64,000 bases of DNA from Bolinopsis microptera (taxonomy: Eukaryota > Ctenophora > Tentaculata > Lobata > Bolinopsidae). The position numbers and the translations under genes were made by a program. This document shows, one piece after another, positions 54,285 through 64,000 of this stretch. The notes beneath the pieces are model-generated. The model did not search any database, was not told the DNA's origin, and worked only from the letters and a program-made list of their open reading frames with translations. Numbering within the stretch: position 1 is the first letter of the stretch; the number at the start of each line of letters is the position of its first letter. Where the stretch lies: positions 13,966,235 to 14,030,234 of the forward strand of contig NC_087084.1 of NCBI RefSeq assembly GCF_026151205.1. Reading direction: 5' to 3'.

Positions 54285-55621
54285 ATAAATTGACCAAAGA
54301 GGTATGCCCTGTCTGTACAAAATTCATTTCCATTGGCCAATTCATTGCTGAATGTTGTAGGTGTGACTGTGCTATGCACCATAAATGCTATACTAAATCC
54401 AGTACAAACAAAATATATGAAGATTTTTACTGCCCTAACTGTGTACACTTAGCAAGTACTCGTTACAATCCGTTTATATATGAAGATACTGACTCTGAAA
54501 ATAATAGTACTGACATTGATGAAACACTTGTAAACATCAACCGATTACTCAATAACTGTAACCCATATAGTGTTAAAGAATTTAATAAAACATTTTGCAA
54601 CCAAATGAACGAGTACTCATCATTATTATTTCAAAATATCGATGGTAATAAATCTAACTTTGATACTCTGGCAATAGAACTACAGAGATATATGAAATTT
54701 TCGATCATTGCTTTAGCAGAAACAAATGAAGGCCCCGAATTAAGTGACCTTTACCAACTGACTGGATACAATAGTTTCTACCAAAACACTTTGCAAGATA
54801 AAAGAAAAGGCACTGGAGTCGCTCTTTATGTATGTGATACCCTCAGTGCTACAGTAAATGGCAATTTGTCCCATATATCTGAAAACCTAGAAACTCTATT
54901 TGTTACGATAAGCAGCAAGAATACTCCGGTCACTGTTGGTGTAGTTTATCGCCCTCCAAGTGGTGATGTAAATGTTGCATTATTAGAACTCTCAGCAATT
55001 CTCGATAATTTGCCGAAATGCAGTTACCTGGCAGGTGATTTCAACATTGATCTACATAATAAGGATAATGCGATTGTAAAACGTTATGAGGAAGTCCTGT
55101 TCAGTAGAGGATTTTTTCCCCTAATATCTCTGCCAACTCATGAGAAGCCAGGTTGTAAAGCATCGTGTATTGACAATATTATAACTAACGATGTAGAGAG
55201 TATAATAGCCTCAGGCACACTTACTGATCGTATATCCCACCACTCACCAGTCTTTCAAATATTTGAAAAGAGTATGGGAACCACTAAGAGTAGCCTAAAA
55301 TATAAACAGTATTACGACTACTGTAAGTCTAATGTTACCTCTTTTGTAAAGGACTTAGAACATGAATTAGAGAATAAAGTAATTGAAAACTTCACGGTAT
55401 TTCATGATGTTTTCAAATGTAGTATCGATAAAACGTGTAAGTTGGCAACCCCTAAGTGTTCCAAAAGAACTACACAAAATAACCCATGGATCACACCTGG
55501 GCTTATAGCCAAAATCAACCATCAGCACCAGCTCTATGACAATTGGGCGCGGCTAAAGTTAGAAAGAAAAAATGTAAACTTGGTGAAACTGATTATAAAG
55601 GTGGAACATGTCAATGCTTGA
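54281..55621 (+). CDS. LINE ORF2, first part: zinc finger and APE endonuclease
   Basis: Starts at ATG 54281, overlapping the ORF1 stop by four bases. It begins with a PHD/RING-like finger (CPVCTKF, CCRCDCAMHHKC, CPNC at residues of about 7-55). The endonuclease follows, with LLFQNIDGNKS, IIALAETNE, YRPPSGD, AGDFNIDLHN (about residue 250) and SHHSPVF (about residue 318), the expected catalytic blocks. The endonuclease would nick genomic DNA to prime reverse transcription. The frame ends at 55621; the continuation is in the -1 frame from about 55570. Confidence 0.9.
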   Translation: MNKLTKEVCPVCTKFISIGQFIAECCRCDCAMHHKCYTKSSTNKIYEDFYCPNCVHLASTRYNPFIYEDTDSENNSTDIDETLVNINRLLNNCNPYSVKEFNKTFCNQMNEYSSLLFQNIDGNKSNFDTLAIELQRYMKFSIIALAETNEGPELSDLYQLTGYNSFYQNTLQDKRKGTGVALYVCDTLSATVNGNLSHISENLETLFVTISSKNTPVTVGVVYRPPSGDVNVALLELSAILDNLPKCSYLAGDFNIDLHNKDNAIVKRYEEVLFSRGFFPLISLPTHEKPGCKASCIDNIITNDVESIIASGTLTDRISHHSPVFQIFEKSMGTTKSSLKYKQYYDYCKSNVTSFVKDLEHELENKVIENFTVFHDVFKCSIDKTCKLATPKCSKRTTQNNPWITPGLIAKINHQHQLYDNWARLKLERKNVNLVKLIIKVEHVNA

Positions 55622-57654
55622 AATGTTGTGAAAAACGTTCTAGATACAAAACTTATAAGGATTATAGAAGGATGGTTAAAAAAGATCGCAAAGATGTTCA
55701 AACTAAGTATTTCATGGGAAAATTTGCAGACACAAACGGTAATAGTAAGAAGACATGGGAACTGATTAATCAAATACGGGGCAAACAGAAACGGCAAATA
55801 AAACCACTGTTTACTATAAACAATGAGAAGATAACCAATCGTAGAGTAATAGCCAATGAATTTAATAAGTATTTTGTTTCTCTAGCGTCTAATTTAAACG
55901 GGGCATATAATGAAATTGGAGAACTAACTATTAACAATCTTCCTAGTTTTTATGACTACCTGCCTAGAGCAAACACGTCCAGTATTTTCATGAATGACTG
56001 TACAGCTGACGAGGTTAGAATGATAATATCTGAACTGAAGAATGGGAAGTCATCCGACATCCCAATACACGTAGTTAAAGAATCGTCTAGAGTGATCTGT
56101 CCTATACTATCTTTATTATACAATGAATGCATGAGGAATGGAGTATTCCCAGATGATTTAAAGACTGGGAGAATCAGTCCGATCTATAAGAAGGATAATG
56201 AGGAATTGCTGGAAAACTATAGGCCAGTATCAACCTTAGCTGTTTTTGGTAAGATATTTGAAAAAATTATTTACAACAGACTGTATAGCTTCTTTCAGTC
56301 CCAGAAAATGATTTACGAGAACCAGTACGGATTTAGAAAAAATCATTCCACAAGCCATGCCCTCAACTCCTCAGTGAATTACATAGAATCCTGTCTTAGC
56401 AAAAAACTGCATGTGCTTGGAATATTTATTGACCTATCTAAAGCGTTTGACACGATCTCACATGAAAAACTACTTAATAAGCTAGACAACTATGGAATAC
56501 GTGGAAACGCCAATAGACTCATCGCTAGTTATCTCTCTAATAGATATCAATATGTCTCTGTACTGGGCGAAGAGTCTGACAAGCTGCCTGTTCTCTTTGG
56601 AGTTCCACAAGGCTCTTGTCTCGGACCCCTGCTATTTATAATATATGTTAACGACTTATTTAGAACAACTGATCTGGGCAAGTTCATACTATTTGCAGAT
56701 GACACAAACATATTTGTAGTAGATGAATGTAGAAAAAAACTGTATGAAAGAGCAAACGAAATTCTCCGTTTGTTACACCAGTACATGAAATGCAACCTAT
56801 TACATATAAATATAAAGAAATGCTGCTACATTCACTTCAAGCCGTCACGTACAGCTACTGATAATGAGGCAGATAACGAATCAGAATACATACTAACTCT
56901 GAATAATACGGTAATAAAGCAAGTTAAAGAGACCAAGTTTTTAGGTGTTATTATTGACGAAAAGCTAAAATGGGATGTTCAAATAAGAGCCCTCAACTCG
57001 AAACTTAGATGTGAGATCGGAAGACTCAGTAGAATACGACATGTTATCCCGAAAAAACACCATAAAGAATTGTACCACACGTTATTTGAGTCTCACCTAA
57101 GATTTGGAATATCGGTATGGGGTGGGTCGAGTAACAATATGCTTCAACCTATCTTCATCACTCAGAAAAAATGTATCAGAATACTATTTGGTGACCTTGA
57201 AGCATATCTAGATAAGTTTAGAACATGTGCCAGAACACGTTGTATAGATGAACAAATCCTAGGAAGGGAATTCTTTGAAAAAGAGCATACAAAGCCGTTG
57301 TTTAACAAGAACGGCCTTCTTACCGTCCACAACCTGTACAAATACACATGTCTATTAGAACTGTTCAAAATTGTCAGATTAGAATCTCCAATCTCACTCC
57401 TATCTTTACTCCACAGATCACCATCACAAAGACGTTCAGACCAGTTCATCACCCCGAACCCATCCTCCTCTTTCATTTATCAATCAACAAAAATGTGGAA
57501 CGACTGTCGAAAAATTGACAGTTTGATAAGCTTTACTAAGTCAACAAACTTAGTTAAAGTAACACTGAAAAGTGAGCTACTCAAGATACAGTCCAGGTAC
57601 GAAGAATTAGAATGGACAGAATTAAACTTCGATAAGAATGAGCTTGTGTTTTAA
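55543..57654 (+). CDS. LINE ORF2, second part: reverse transcriptase
   Basis: Open for 703 codons in the frame -1 to the endonuclease part. The ATG-free beginning overlaps the upstream frame by 79 bases, and the natural junction is the A-run at 55565-55571. The reverse transcriptase shows ISELKNGKSSDIPIHVVK, NYRPVSTLAVFGKIFEKI, YGFRKNHSTSHALN, FIDLSKAFDTISHEKL, FGVPQGSCLGPLLF and FADDTNIF (catalytic Asp pair at about residues 386-387). The C-terminal region contains FRTCARTR and FFEKEHTKPLF, shared with the two decayed copies. All core residues look intact. Confidence 0.9.
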   Translation: MGAAKVRKKKCKLGETDYKGGTCQCLKCCEKRSRYKTYKDYRRMVKKDRKDVQTKYFMGKFADTNGNSKKTWELINQIRGKQKRQIKPLFTINNEKITNRRVIANEFNKYFVSLASNLNGAYNEIGELTINNLPSFYDYLPRANTSSIFMNDCTADEVRMIISELKNGKSSDIPIHVVKESSRVICPILSLLYNECMRNGVFPDDLKTGRISPIYKKDNEELLENYRPVSTLAVFGKIFEKIIYNRLYSFFQSQKMIYENQYGFRKNHSTSHALNSSVNYIESCLSKKLHVLGIFIDLSKAFDTISHEKLLNKLDNYGIRGNANRLIASYLSNRYQYVSVLGEESDKLPVLFGVPQGSCLGPLLFIIYVNDLFRTTDLGKFILFADDTNIFVVDECRKKLYERANEILRLLHQYMKCNLLHINIKKCCYIHFKPSRTATDNEADNESEYILTLNNTVIKQVKETKFLGVIIDEKLKWDVQIRALNSKLRCEIGRLSRIRHVIPKKHHKELYHTLFESHLRFGISVWGGSSNNMLQPIFITQKKCIRILFGDLEAYLDKFRTCARTRCIDEQILGREFFEKEHTKPLFNKNGLLTVHNLYKYTCLLELFKIVRLESPISLLSLLHRSPSQRRSDQFITPNPSSSFIYQSTKMWNDCRKIDSLISFTKSTNLVKVTLKSELLKIQSRYEELEWTELNFDKNELVF

Positions 57655-59030
57655 AACAGAGTCCTTTGACTTGGTTATTTTAAAATTGAAGAATCTTTTG
57701 GCCACAACTCACTTCGTTCGCATTATAGATTCACATTCACTTTCACTTTCACCATCACGCACAGTACAGGGTCATACCTCAATACCAAATTATTATAGGG
57801 CACAAGAACAAATTTGTTTACAATTATCAAAATTTGTTGAGCCCAGCAGCTTTCTTTCCTCTCTTCCCCCGTCGTCTGGAGTGTGTGATTTTTGTCGATG
57901 TCCGAGCTCTTATATTTATCATTAGTTTATGGTTAACTTTCTGTGATTGGACTCGGTATTTTCGTCCCGGCCGAGTGGGACGATGCTTGCTCGCCAGTTA
58001 AGCTTACTGCAGTAGATAACACTAATTTCTACAAACTGTAGAATATTAAATATAAAATGTGTCCAGTATGGCGCAAATGCATAATTTGATTATTTTTCGA
58101 CGCTGTCGTCGGGGTGAGAGTTATCCGAAATAACTGCATGCCCCTACGATTGCGTCACCACTGGTGAGCAAGCATTTGTTTGTTGTTTAGTTGTGTTGAA
58201 AGGGAACATTACTTGATTAATTCATCCATTCGGATTTTAATAACGATGAGCTATGATATATATACCGTTCATCTAAGATTATTGGATCAATTTTATTATA
58301 TGATAAGATTTTATAAACGAACTTGGCACACAAAAGATTATAATGCGGAGGTTGGCTGGCTCTTTTATAATAAATACGACACTCCAATTTACAGAATGCT
58401 TGTTATAGAATAAAACAAATAAATATTATCAGACTATACATGCAGCATGAGTAACTGGTGGATAAGCCCTCGGTAAAAACGGATCCGGAAAAGTCATTGT
58501 GGCACTCGGGTCCTTGGTATTGTCGTCGGTATATTGTCCATTACCTACGTTCTGCTTTCATAGTTTAAACAATAGTGAGTTCTAAACATAAATATAACAG
58601 CTTTAAACCGACTAAGTATGAATGAATGAAATACCTGACAATCTACACTCCTATAAAAATTAAAAAGCAAGCATGAGTAACTCGTAGTGATGTATGATTT
58701 CTAAAAACTTTAAATTAAATTTGGCGCTCACAGGTCCTCATGATCATGTGATCGCCTGCATGAGGTTCTGTAAATGCGCAGGGCACCTTCGAGCTTATAT
58801 TATTCACCTTACTGAGGCAGTCAACCAACGCGCGGCTTTATTTTTATGATATGATATGTTTTGATTGTTATTAATAAATACCAAAATTTAAATTTGTTTT
58901 CCTAAAATTTGTTTTCCTACTTACTTGTACTTGAAGAGGTCTTCTCCTAACCGTTGGAGTGGCCTGCACCACACTGTAACTCTTTTTTTCGATGAATGAG
59001 ACCTCTCCAACGTACCCTGTCTGTTGCTTG
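57655..59030. other. LINE 3' flank, no further gene seen
   Basis: 57655 to roughly 57960 is probably LINE 3'UTR (TCACTTTCACTTTCACCATC). The 77-codon frame at 58180-58413 has no recognisable family. Confidence 0.4.
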
Positions 59031-59039
59031 TTGCTCCGC

Positions 59040-59580
59040 AGCTTCCATTGTGATATTATCGACACCTGTCGACACCTCGACAAACATGCCACTTGTGCAC
59101 GAGCCAGACCTTATACAAAACAGAGGTTAGGAGCTGCTTTTTTCGAAAAAGAGCACACCAAGCCCATTTTTAATCGACTAAAATTGCTTACTGTTCAAAA
59201 CTTGTACAAATACCACTGTATATCTGAGATATTTCGAATCCTGAAATTTCGCACTCCATACTCGTTGTATTGTACTATAGACTCATCAAAACGTGATACA
59301 AGCAATGTCATAATCCTCCCAAGAAAAACCAACACGTTTCTTTATATAGCCTCCAAATTGTGGAATAGCATACATAAACGGATTCTAAATGAGAATGGGG
59401 AAATCCTCACTACTTCTGTATCTTTGGTTAAATTACGCTGTAAAAGTATCATCCTGGGATCCCAATCCATCAACAATAATAACACCTGGACTTACCACAA
59501 CTTTCACATCACCCCTCACTCAGTCACAGACCAAACCAGTTCATCACTCACTCACCAAATTGCTGACCCAATATCTATTG
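59040..59580 (+). pseudogene. CR1-like LINE 3' fragment
   Basis: A frame containing TCARARPYTKQRLGAAFFEK, EHTKPIFNRLKLLTVQNLYK and LWNSIHKRI aligns with the end of the LINE at 52 kb (FRTCARTR ... EHTKPLFNKNGLLTVHNLYK). Only the last 150 or so codons are present, a typical 5'-truncated insertion. The C-terminal 40 codons have diverged. Confidence 0.82.
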
Positions 59581-60012
59581 AAGAGGCGTAAATTTTATAG
59601 ACAAATGACATATCGATATTATTGCTGCAGCAGATACAAATACCAACATTATTATATTCCCAAACGTTTGAACCATTAAATTAACTAGGAAATTCAATCA
59701 TCAACTTAACTTTTACTGTTTAAAACTGATATGATGATATTAACTTAACTTATTATTTTTTTTACATACTTCTTCTTAGTGTGGTGACTTGGGGTCCATA
59801 AATATAACAATACAAGCTGATAAACCAAAAAGAACAACTGGGGTAGGTAGGTAGCCCTGGTGGGTGCGTAAACTTTACGGTCTGCTCTCTCCAAGATCAG
59901 CCTGCTTCTCCATTTTACCGTGAAGCCTAATTTCTAGTTTTTATAAATACAATGCAAGTGCAGGTTTACTAATCTTAATCTACTTAACAACTCAATAGCC
60001 CAAGTCACCATA

Positions 60013-60372
60013 CCCGTAGTATATTCCATGGTAATAGAAGAACTTTAAAGTTTTTAAAATTGTTGCTATAATTGATTTAAATAAAAAATTTGTTGTTTTC
60101 TTGAAATTTGTTGTTTTCTTGAATAGCCGTGTCCTCTAGGACACACGACAACCAGTTCTTGGGAGGCCTGGTCTTCCTCTAGACCTTTTGCCATGCTTTG
60201 GGATCCAATGTAGAAGATAGTTGGGTATTCTCTGTCTGACTTATTAAAATTAACATTCAAGAAAACAACAAATTTTTTTTTCAAGAAAACAACAAATTTT
60301 TATTTAAATCAATTATAGCAACAATTTGAAAAACTTTAAAGCTCTTCTATTACCATGGAATATACTACATGG
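60013..60372. repeat. Foldback repeat with ~105-bp arms
   Basis: Left arm (60018-60122) and right arm (60256-60368) are inverted copies: TAGTATATTCCATGGTAATA on the left matches TATTACCATGGAATATACTA on the right. Both contain two AAATTTGTTGTTTTCTTGAA units next to the centre. The centre is about 130 bp with no arm similarity. Could be a foldback transposon or an inverted duplication. Confidence 0.88.
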
Positions 60373-60773
60373 AGAAGTTATAATTTATACAGACCAATTT
60401 ATATATTGTAACTTAAGGTTTTATTTATTATTTTTTTTTTGTTTAACTGAATTTTTTGTTTAACTGTATTGTTAATAAAGTTTATATTGAAAATTGTATA
60501 CAGTAGTCTATAGACCAGTTAAATTATTTTAATGGTCACATGTATCATGGTTAAGAATTTTATGACATTGAACGAATCTATTTATAACAGAAAGAAATGT
60601 CAAACAGTATATATACAATAAATTAAATCAAGTGATGCAATTGGCAGAGCACAATCGTAAATCCTGAGCAATAGATATCATCTATCCCTCGTAGCTCTTC
60701 TCCTCAGGTATCAGGTTGAAGGAGACATTGGATATAGGGGCAGTCCATGCCTTCTTTGCCTTTCCACGTACAC

Positions 60774-62002
60774 TAGGCTATCCATTATCGGTATGAAATC
60801 TTTTATCTAGATAAACAGATAAAGATTTAGGTTTTATCTAGATAAAACCGATAAAACCGATAATTTTTCTGCTGAAGGCCAAAGCCAAAATGTTTTCCAA
60901 ATTTCGCAAAAACTAATTGTCGACTTTTATTACTGTTTACCAGTAATCTTGCTAAAGTACCATTTCCTTTCTTTTGAAAATATTAGAGCATCAGTTTTCT
61001 TCTCCGGGGAGCAGAAGTGCACCAGTTTTCTTCAAAACAGTAGACCAACGGTTTTCTTCTCCTAAGAACAGTAGTGTACCAGTTCTCTTCAAAACAGTAG
61101 ACCAACGGTTTCCTTCTCCTGAGAACAGTAACGCACTAGTTCTCTTCAAAACAGTAGACCCCACCGGTTTTATTCTCCTGAGAACACTGAACAGTAACGC
61201 ACTAGTTCTCTTCAAAACAGTAGACCACTGGTTTCCTTCTCCTGAGAACAGTAACGCACTAGTTCTCTTCAAAACAGTAGACCACTGGTTTTCTTCTCCT
61301 GAGAACAGTAACGCACTAGTTCTCTTCAAAACAGTAGACCACCGGTTTTCTTCTCCTGAGAACAGTAACGCAATAGTTCTCTTCAAAACAGTAGACCAAG
61401 GGTTTCCTTCTCCTGAGAACAGTAGTGCACCAAATACCAATTCTCCTCGAAACAGTAAAGCATTGAAAGTGATTCAGTGAACCGTTTTCTTATCCTGTCG
61501 ATAACTTGGAGCAACAGATTCCTTCTCCTGAAGACAATGTTTCACGCCCAGAACACTTACGGAATTCAATTGAGTGCCCTGCCGGTTTTTTTTGACTCTA
61601 GTTAACAGTAACATGCTCGTTCCTGTCTCCAGAATGGTTGTAAGGTAAAACGCCAGCACCCTCAAGAGAACAATGTCAATAACCTTCTCTGGATTTCTAC
61701 AGTTCATACAGTTCTACAGTTCCATAGGTATACAAATGTAAATAAACCTCTTAAGCTCACATCTAAGTAAACTACCTCTTCTATCATACTAGAAGACGTT
61801 TGGGACTGTTTCTTGGATTACTTGGGAAGGCAAAAACACTAATATTTCTTTACAATTTTACGGTATTGTGGCAGTATTTTCGGTAATATCTAGTGAATTT
61901 TTATACCGATAAAAATATGTTTTATCTAGATAAACAGATAACTTTTTTTAACGAATTATCGGAGATAATTATCGGTAACGATTATCGGAGTGGATAGCCT
62001 AA
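60774..62002. mobile_element. Non-autonomous hAT element, 1229 bp
   Basis: TIRs TAGGCTATCC / GGATAGCCTA, extended by related subterminal motifs (ATTATCGG, TTATCTAGATAAA) at both ends, and a perfect 8-bp TSD ACGTACAC (60766-60773 and 62003-62010). No transposase. The interior holds a 57-bp tandem array. Confidence 0.93.
60985..61445. repeat. 57-bp array inside the hAT element
   Basis: About eight copies of a unit built from CTCCTGAGAACAGTAACGCA, CTAGTTCTCTTCAAAACAGT and AGACCACTGGTTTTCTT. The period is 19 codons, so both strands stay open (168 and 149 codons) and would encode 19-residue repeats, but no ATG opens the plus-strand frame. Treated as non-coding. Confidence 0.9.
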
Positions 62003-62205
62003 CGTACACCTCTAACTGCTACTAGCACACTCCTCATTATATCCATGCTCAGGCGTGTCCTGATGTTACACATCACCTGGCTGTAGTCCTCCTTTGTCTT
62101 GGTGGCTATCAACACAGCAAGTCTCCTTATGAAACGCTTGGCCTCCGGTGCCATTCCTCCTGTAGTGGTAAATACAAGGGGGACGAATGACCCTTTCTCC
62201 AATTG

Positions 62206-63034
62206 TAGTATCTATTTATAACAAGTATTAAAGACTGCTAGTATTTTTATTTATTTGTTTTCACTTCTGTACGTTTAGGCAGTTGCTCTTGTGACCAGAG
62301 TTTAAGAGTTATATATATATATTGTATTTATTACCCTGGTTTTTAAAATGGTCTACCGTTTTGTTGCATTTACTATATCGGTTTTTGTTTTCGCGGTGTC
62401 CAACCTTATAGCTAGACAATGACTATTGCTGTTATATCATGTGTATATTGTCTTCTCTTTATTAATAAAATAATTTAGATTGTTAAGATATTGTTAAGAG
62501 CCAGTACATTGAATTTTCATTTGGCTTCTTTTACTTCAAATGGTTTTATAAATGTTTCCCTGATTTTTCAAGATTATAGAATTTTTAAGGGGTTTTTACT
62601 TTGAAATATCTTTGAAAAAGCATTCATATACGTAAGTAACATATAATAATAACTGGCTTGAACTGAATCTTTGGGTTTTGAGTTCTTTTTGGCTATAAAG
62701 CGATGTATAAATTTCTAGTTATTATTATTATATTAAATATGATTACCGCAACCAATGCAATTATGGTTTAACCGCCATGTTTTGGTTCAGCCGAAATAAA
62801 TTTTACAGATGTTTTAGGAAAGAAAAAAATTGTTTACATTAAAATGTTTCTCACTCCAGCTGCAGTCTGCACTAATATATTTCTAGCTTTCATATTTCAT
62901 GTTTTTTTCTCATATAGTAGATATTTTGGTCTTGTGTACGTAATTGTATTTTACATTGTTGTAAAATTTATTTGAATCTTGAAATAAAATAAAACTACTA
63001 TCCGACAGCTATAAGCAGCTGCCTGATTATTAGA
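62206..63034. other. UQCRH upstream region
   Basis: AT-rich, no ORF. Presumed promoter and 5'UTR of UQCRH; no TATA box or repeat stands out. Confidence 0.4.
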
Positions 63035-63905
63035 ATGTCTGAGTTGGAGTTTGATGATGAAGTTGATGCTGAAGAAGAAGAAGAAGAAGTAGCTGATGAA
63101 GAAGCAGAAGAAGAAGAAGTAGCTGATGAAGGAGCAGAAGAAGAAGAAGTAGCTGATGAAGGAGCAGGAGGTGAAGAGGCAGCTGATGAAGGAGCAGGAG
63201 GTGAAGAGGATGATGATGATGATGAAGATGATGATGATGACGATGATGACGAAGATGGTAACCTTAATTATTAACACACTGAGCTGTTGAACCACAGATA
63301 AAAACATATTACTTTGGCATTTCCTTTTGGAAAAAATTGTATTTAGCAGTAACATATATTTTGATGTTACAATTCTTAGAACAAGAATGTTAACCTTCAA
63401 ACACAAATACCAGCAATTTACTGTGGTCTATCAATTATATTTCAGTATAAGTAAGAAATCTTTAATTTTGTTTCAGATGAAGAAGACCTGGTTGATCCAT
63501 TAGTTACAGAAAGAGAGCGCTGCATCAACTCCTTTGACTGCCACGGTTTCAGACATGCCCTTGAAGCTTGTAATGCCCGTGTTAAAGACGAAGGCATCCA
63601 AGAGAACTGCACTCCTGAGTTCTTTGACTTGTTAGAATGTCGGGACAAATGTGTAAGTCTGAAAGTTTTGCTCCTGAGCGAATTAAAAATAATAATAAAA
63701 TAGTTTATTATAATTTCTTTAAATATTAAAAAGCAAGAAAACTTTAAATTTATTTAATGTCATTTAACCTATAATAACATCAAAGGAAACTGATTTGCCG
63801 ATCTTTAATAAGTAAACATCAAATACTATTTCAACATTAACCAACTTGACATATAATGTTTCACAGGTCGCTCATGGAGATATCTTCAAAACCTTGCTCA
63901 AATAA
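63035..63905 (+). CDS. UQCRH: Cytochrome b-c1 complex subunit 6 (hinge protein), 3 exons, 145 aa
   Basis: Exons 63035-63257, 63477-63652 and 63867-63905, GT-AG introns, phases 1 and 0, 145 aa. The conserved domain reads DLVDPLVTERERC, then C-x5-C, C-x9-C (CHGFRHALEAC) and CTPEFFDLLECRDKCVAH, matching UQCRH: a small helical-hairpin, disulfide-bonded protein of the intermembrane space that helps cytochrome c dock on complex III. The N-terminal acidic stretch is far longer than in vertebrates (about 78 residues before DEEDLVDP), with a four-fold 10-residue repeat of the EVADEGAEEE type and then a run of Asp/Glu. Total length exceeds the roughly 90-residue family norm for that reason. The ATG at 63035 is the first in frame. 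Confidence 0.97.
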
Positions 63906-64000
63906 GGAGTACCATCATGTACCTAGATCAGTGTCTGCTGTTGTCCGGACTCTTGTGACGGGCTCTACCAATATAGTGGTGTTTGAAATACTTCTCTGAA
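63906..64000. other. UQCRH 3' flank
   Basis: Non-coding sequence to the window edge; no polyadenylation signal seen before the edge. Confidence 0.4.

Larger units (their letters stand above)
52068..57654 (+). mobile_element. Near-intact CR1-type non-LTR retrotransposon
   Basis: Two ORFs in the arrangement known for CR1-like LINEs: ORF1 with a PHD finger and an SGNH esterase, ORF2 with endonuclease and reverse transcriptase. ORF1 is open throughout. ORF2 has a single frame change. Related, more decayed copies lie at 37530-39210 and 59040-59580, so the family was active repeatedly in this region. The 3'UTR follows from 57655; neither end nor a TSD could be fixed. Confidence 0.9.
60680..62205 (-). 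pseudogene. Retroelement ORF C-terminal fragment split by hAT
   Basis: On the minus strand, 62003-62202 encodes EKGSFVPLVFTTTGGMAPEA, ...AVRGVR; beyond the hAT element the same frame resumes (GKAKKAWTAPISN ... EEKSYEG, stop near 60690). The frame is continuous across the 8-bp TSD, so the hAT landed in an open frame. The PLVFTTTGGM block is common at the C terminus of retroelement-derived proteins in invertebrates; the exact element is not resolved. Confidence 0.65.

Noticed and set aside
58180-58413. 77-codon plus-strand frame
   Set aside because: No recognisable family, no splice context, AT-rich composition; likely chance.
60974-61480. A 168-codon frame with 19-residue repeats
   Set aside because: The repeat period is a multiple of three, so openness is automatic; both strands are open equally; no ATG at the start; it lies within a non-autonomous hAT element.
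62951-63406. Phe/Ile-rich minus-strand frame of 151 codons
   Set aside because: It is the antisense of the acidic repeat of UQCRH exon 1 and its intron.
1-64000. tRNA or rRNA genes
   Set aside because: I looked for B-box-like GGTTCGAATCC motifs and cloverleaf arms and found none that hold together; a GGTTCGAGTCGG near 38038 lies in LINE coding sequence.

Overview
This is nuclear DNA of an invertebrate animal. The evidence is spliced genes with GT-AG introns, TTAGGG repeats, animal gene families (tetraspanin, CEP290-like, theta-like GST, UQCRH, dual-specificity phosphatase), CR1-type LINEs with an esterase ORF1, and several families of short DNA transposons with clear target-site duplications (TSDs). 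The species cannot be fixed from the sequence. The AT-rich, minisatellite-laden texture would suit a cnidarian or other early-branching animal, but that is inference.

Layout. 1-9.2 kb: no convincing gene; tandem arrays (77, 53, 10 and 8 bp units), poly(C) tracts, and a terminal-inverted-repeat element whose interior is a (TTAGGG)n array. 9.2-23.9 kb: a six-exon theta-like GST on the minus strand (11555-23648). Its stop codon lies in the first unit of a 35-bp array, an E-box (CACGTG) array sits upstream of its ATG, a CR1-like LINE fills intron 2, and intron 3 holds a second gene on the opposite strand: a NERD-nuclease/SF1-helicase fusion (16180-18610). 24.3-29.5 kb: the last three exons of a CEP290-like gene (minus). 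Its stop codon is in the first unit of a 37-bp array, and the intron before the last exon is a 59-bp array that repeats the preceding exon end and its splice donor 62 times. 30.4-34.2 kb: an intronless tetraspanin (plus) and a six-exon dual-specificity phosphatase (minus) with a hAT-type MITE in its first intron. 34.2-51.5 kb: gene-free and packed with nested short transposons, a decayed CR1 copy, a Ty1/copia fragment and a reverse-transcriptase fragment. 52-57.7 kb: a nearly intact CR1-type LINE (ORF1 with PHD finger and SGNH esterase; ORF2 with PHD-like finger, endonuclease and reverse transcriptase). 59-62.2 kb: another LINE fragment, a foldback repeat, and a 1.2-kb hAT element that splits a retroelement ORF. 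63-63.9 kb: a complete three-exon UQCRH (complex III hinge protein) gene.

The most striking theme is that tandem arrays repeatedly start on functional gene boundaries: the stop codon of the GST, the stop codon of the CEP290-like gene, and a splice donor of the CEP290-like gene. In all three the register is exact over the whole array (68 x 35, 14 x 37 and 61 x 59 bp), with no net indels. The other highlight is the nested NERD-helicase gene. Exon models were built by eye from open frames, GT/AG sites and matching intron phases; no transcript or database evidence was available.
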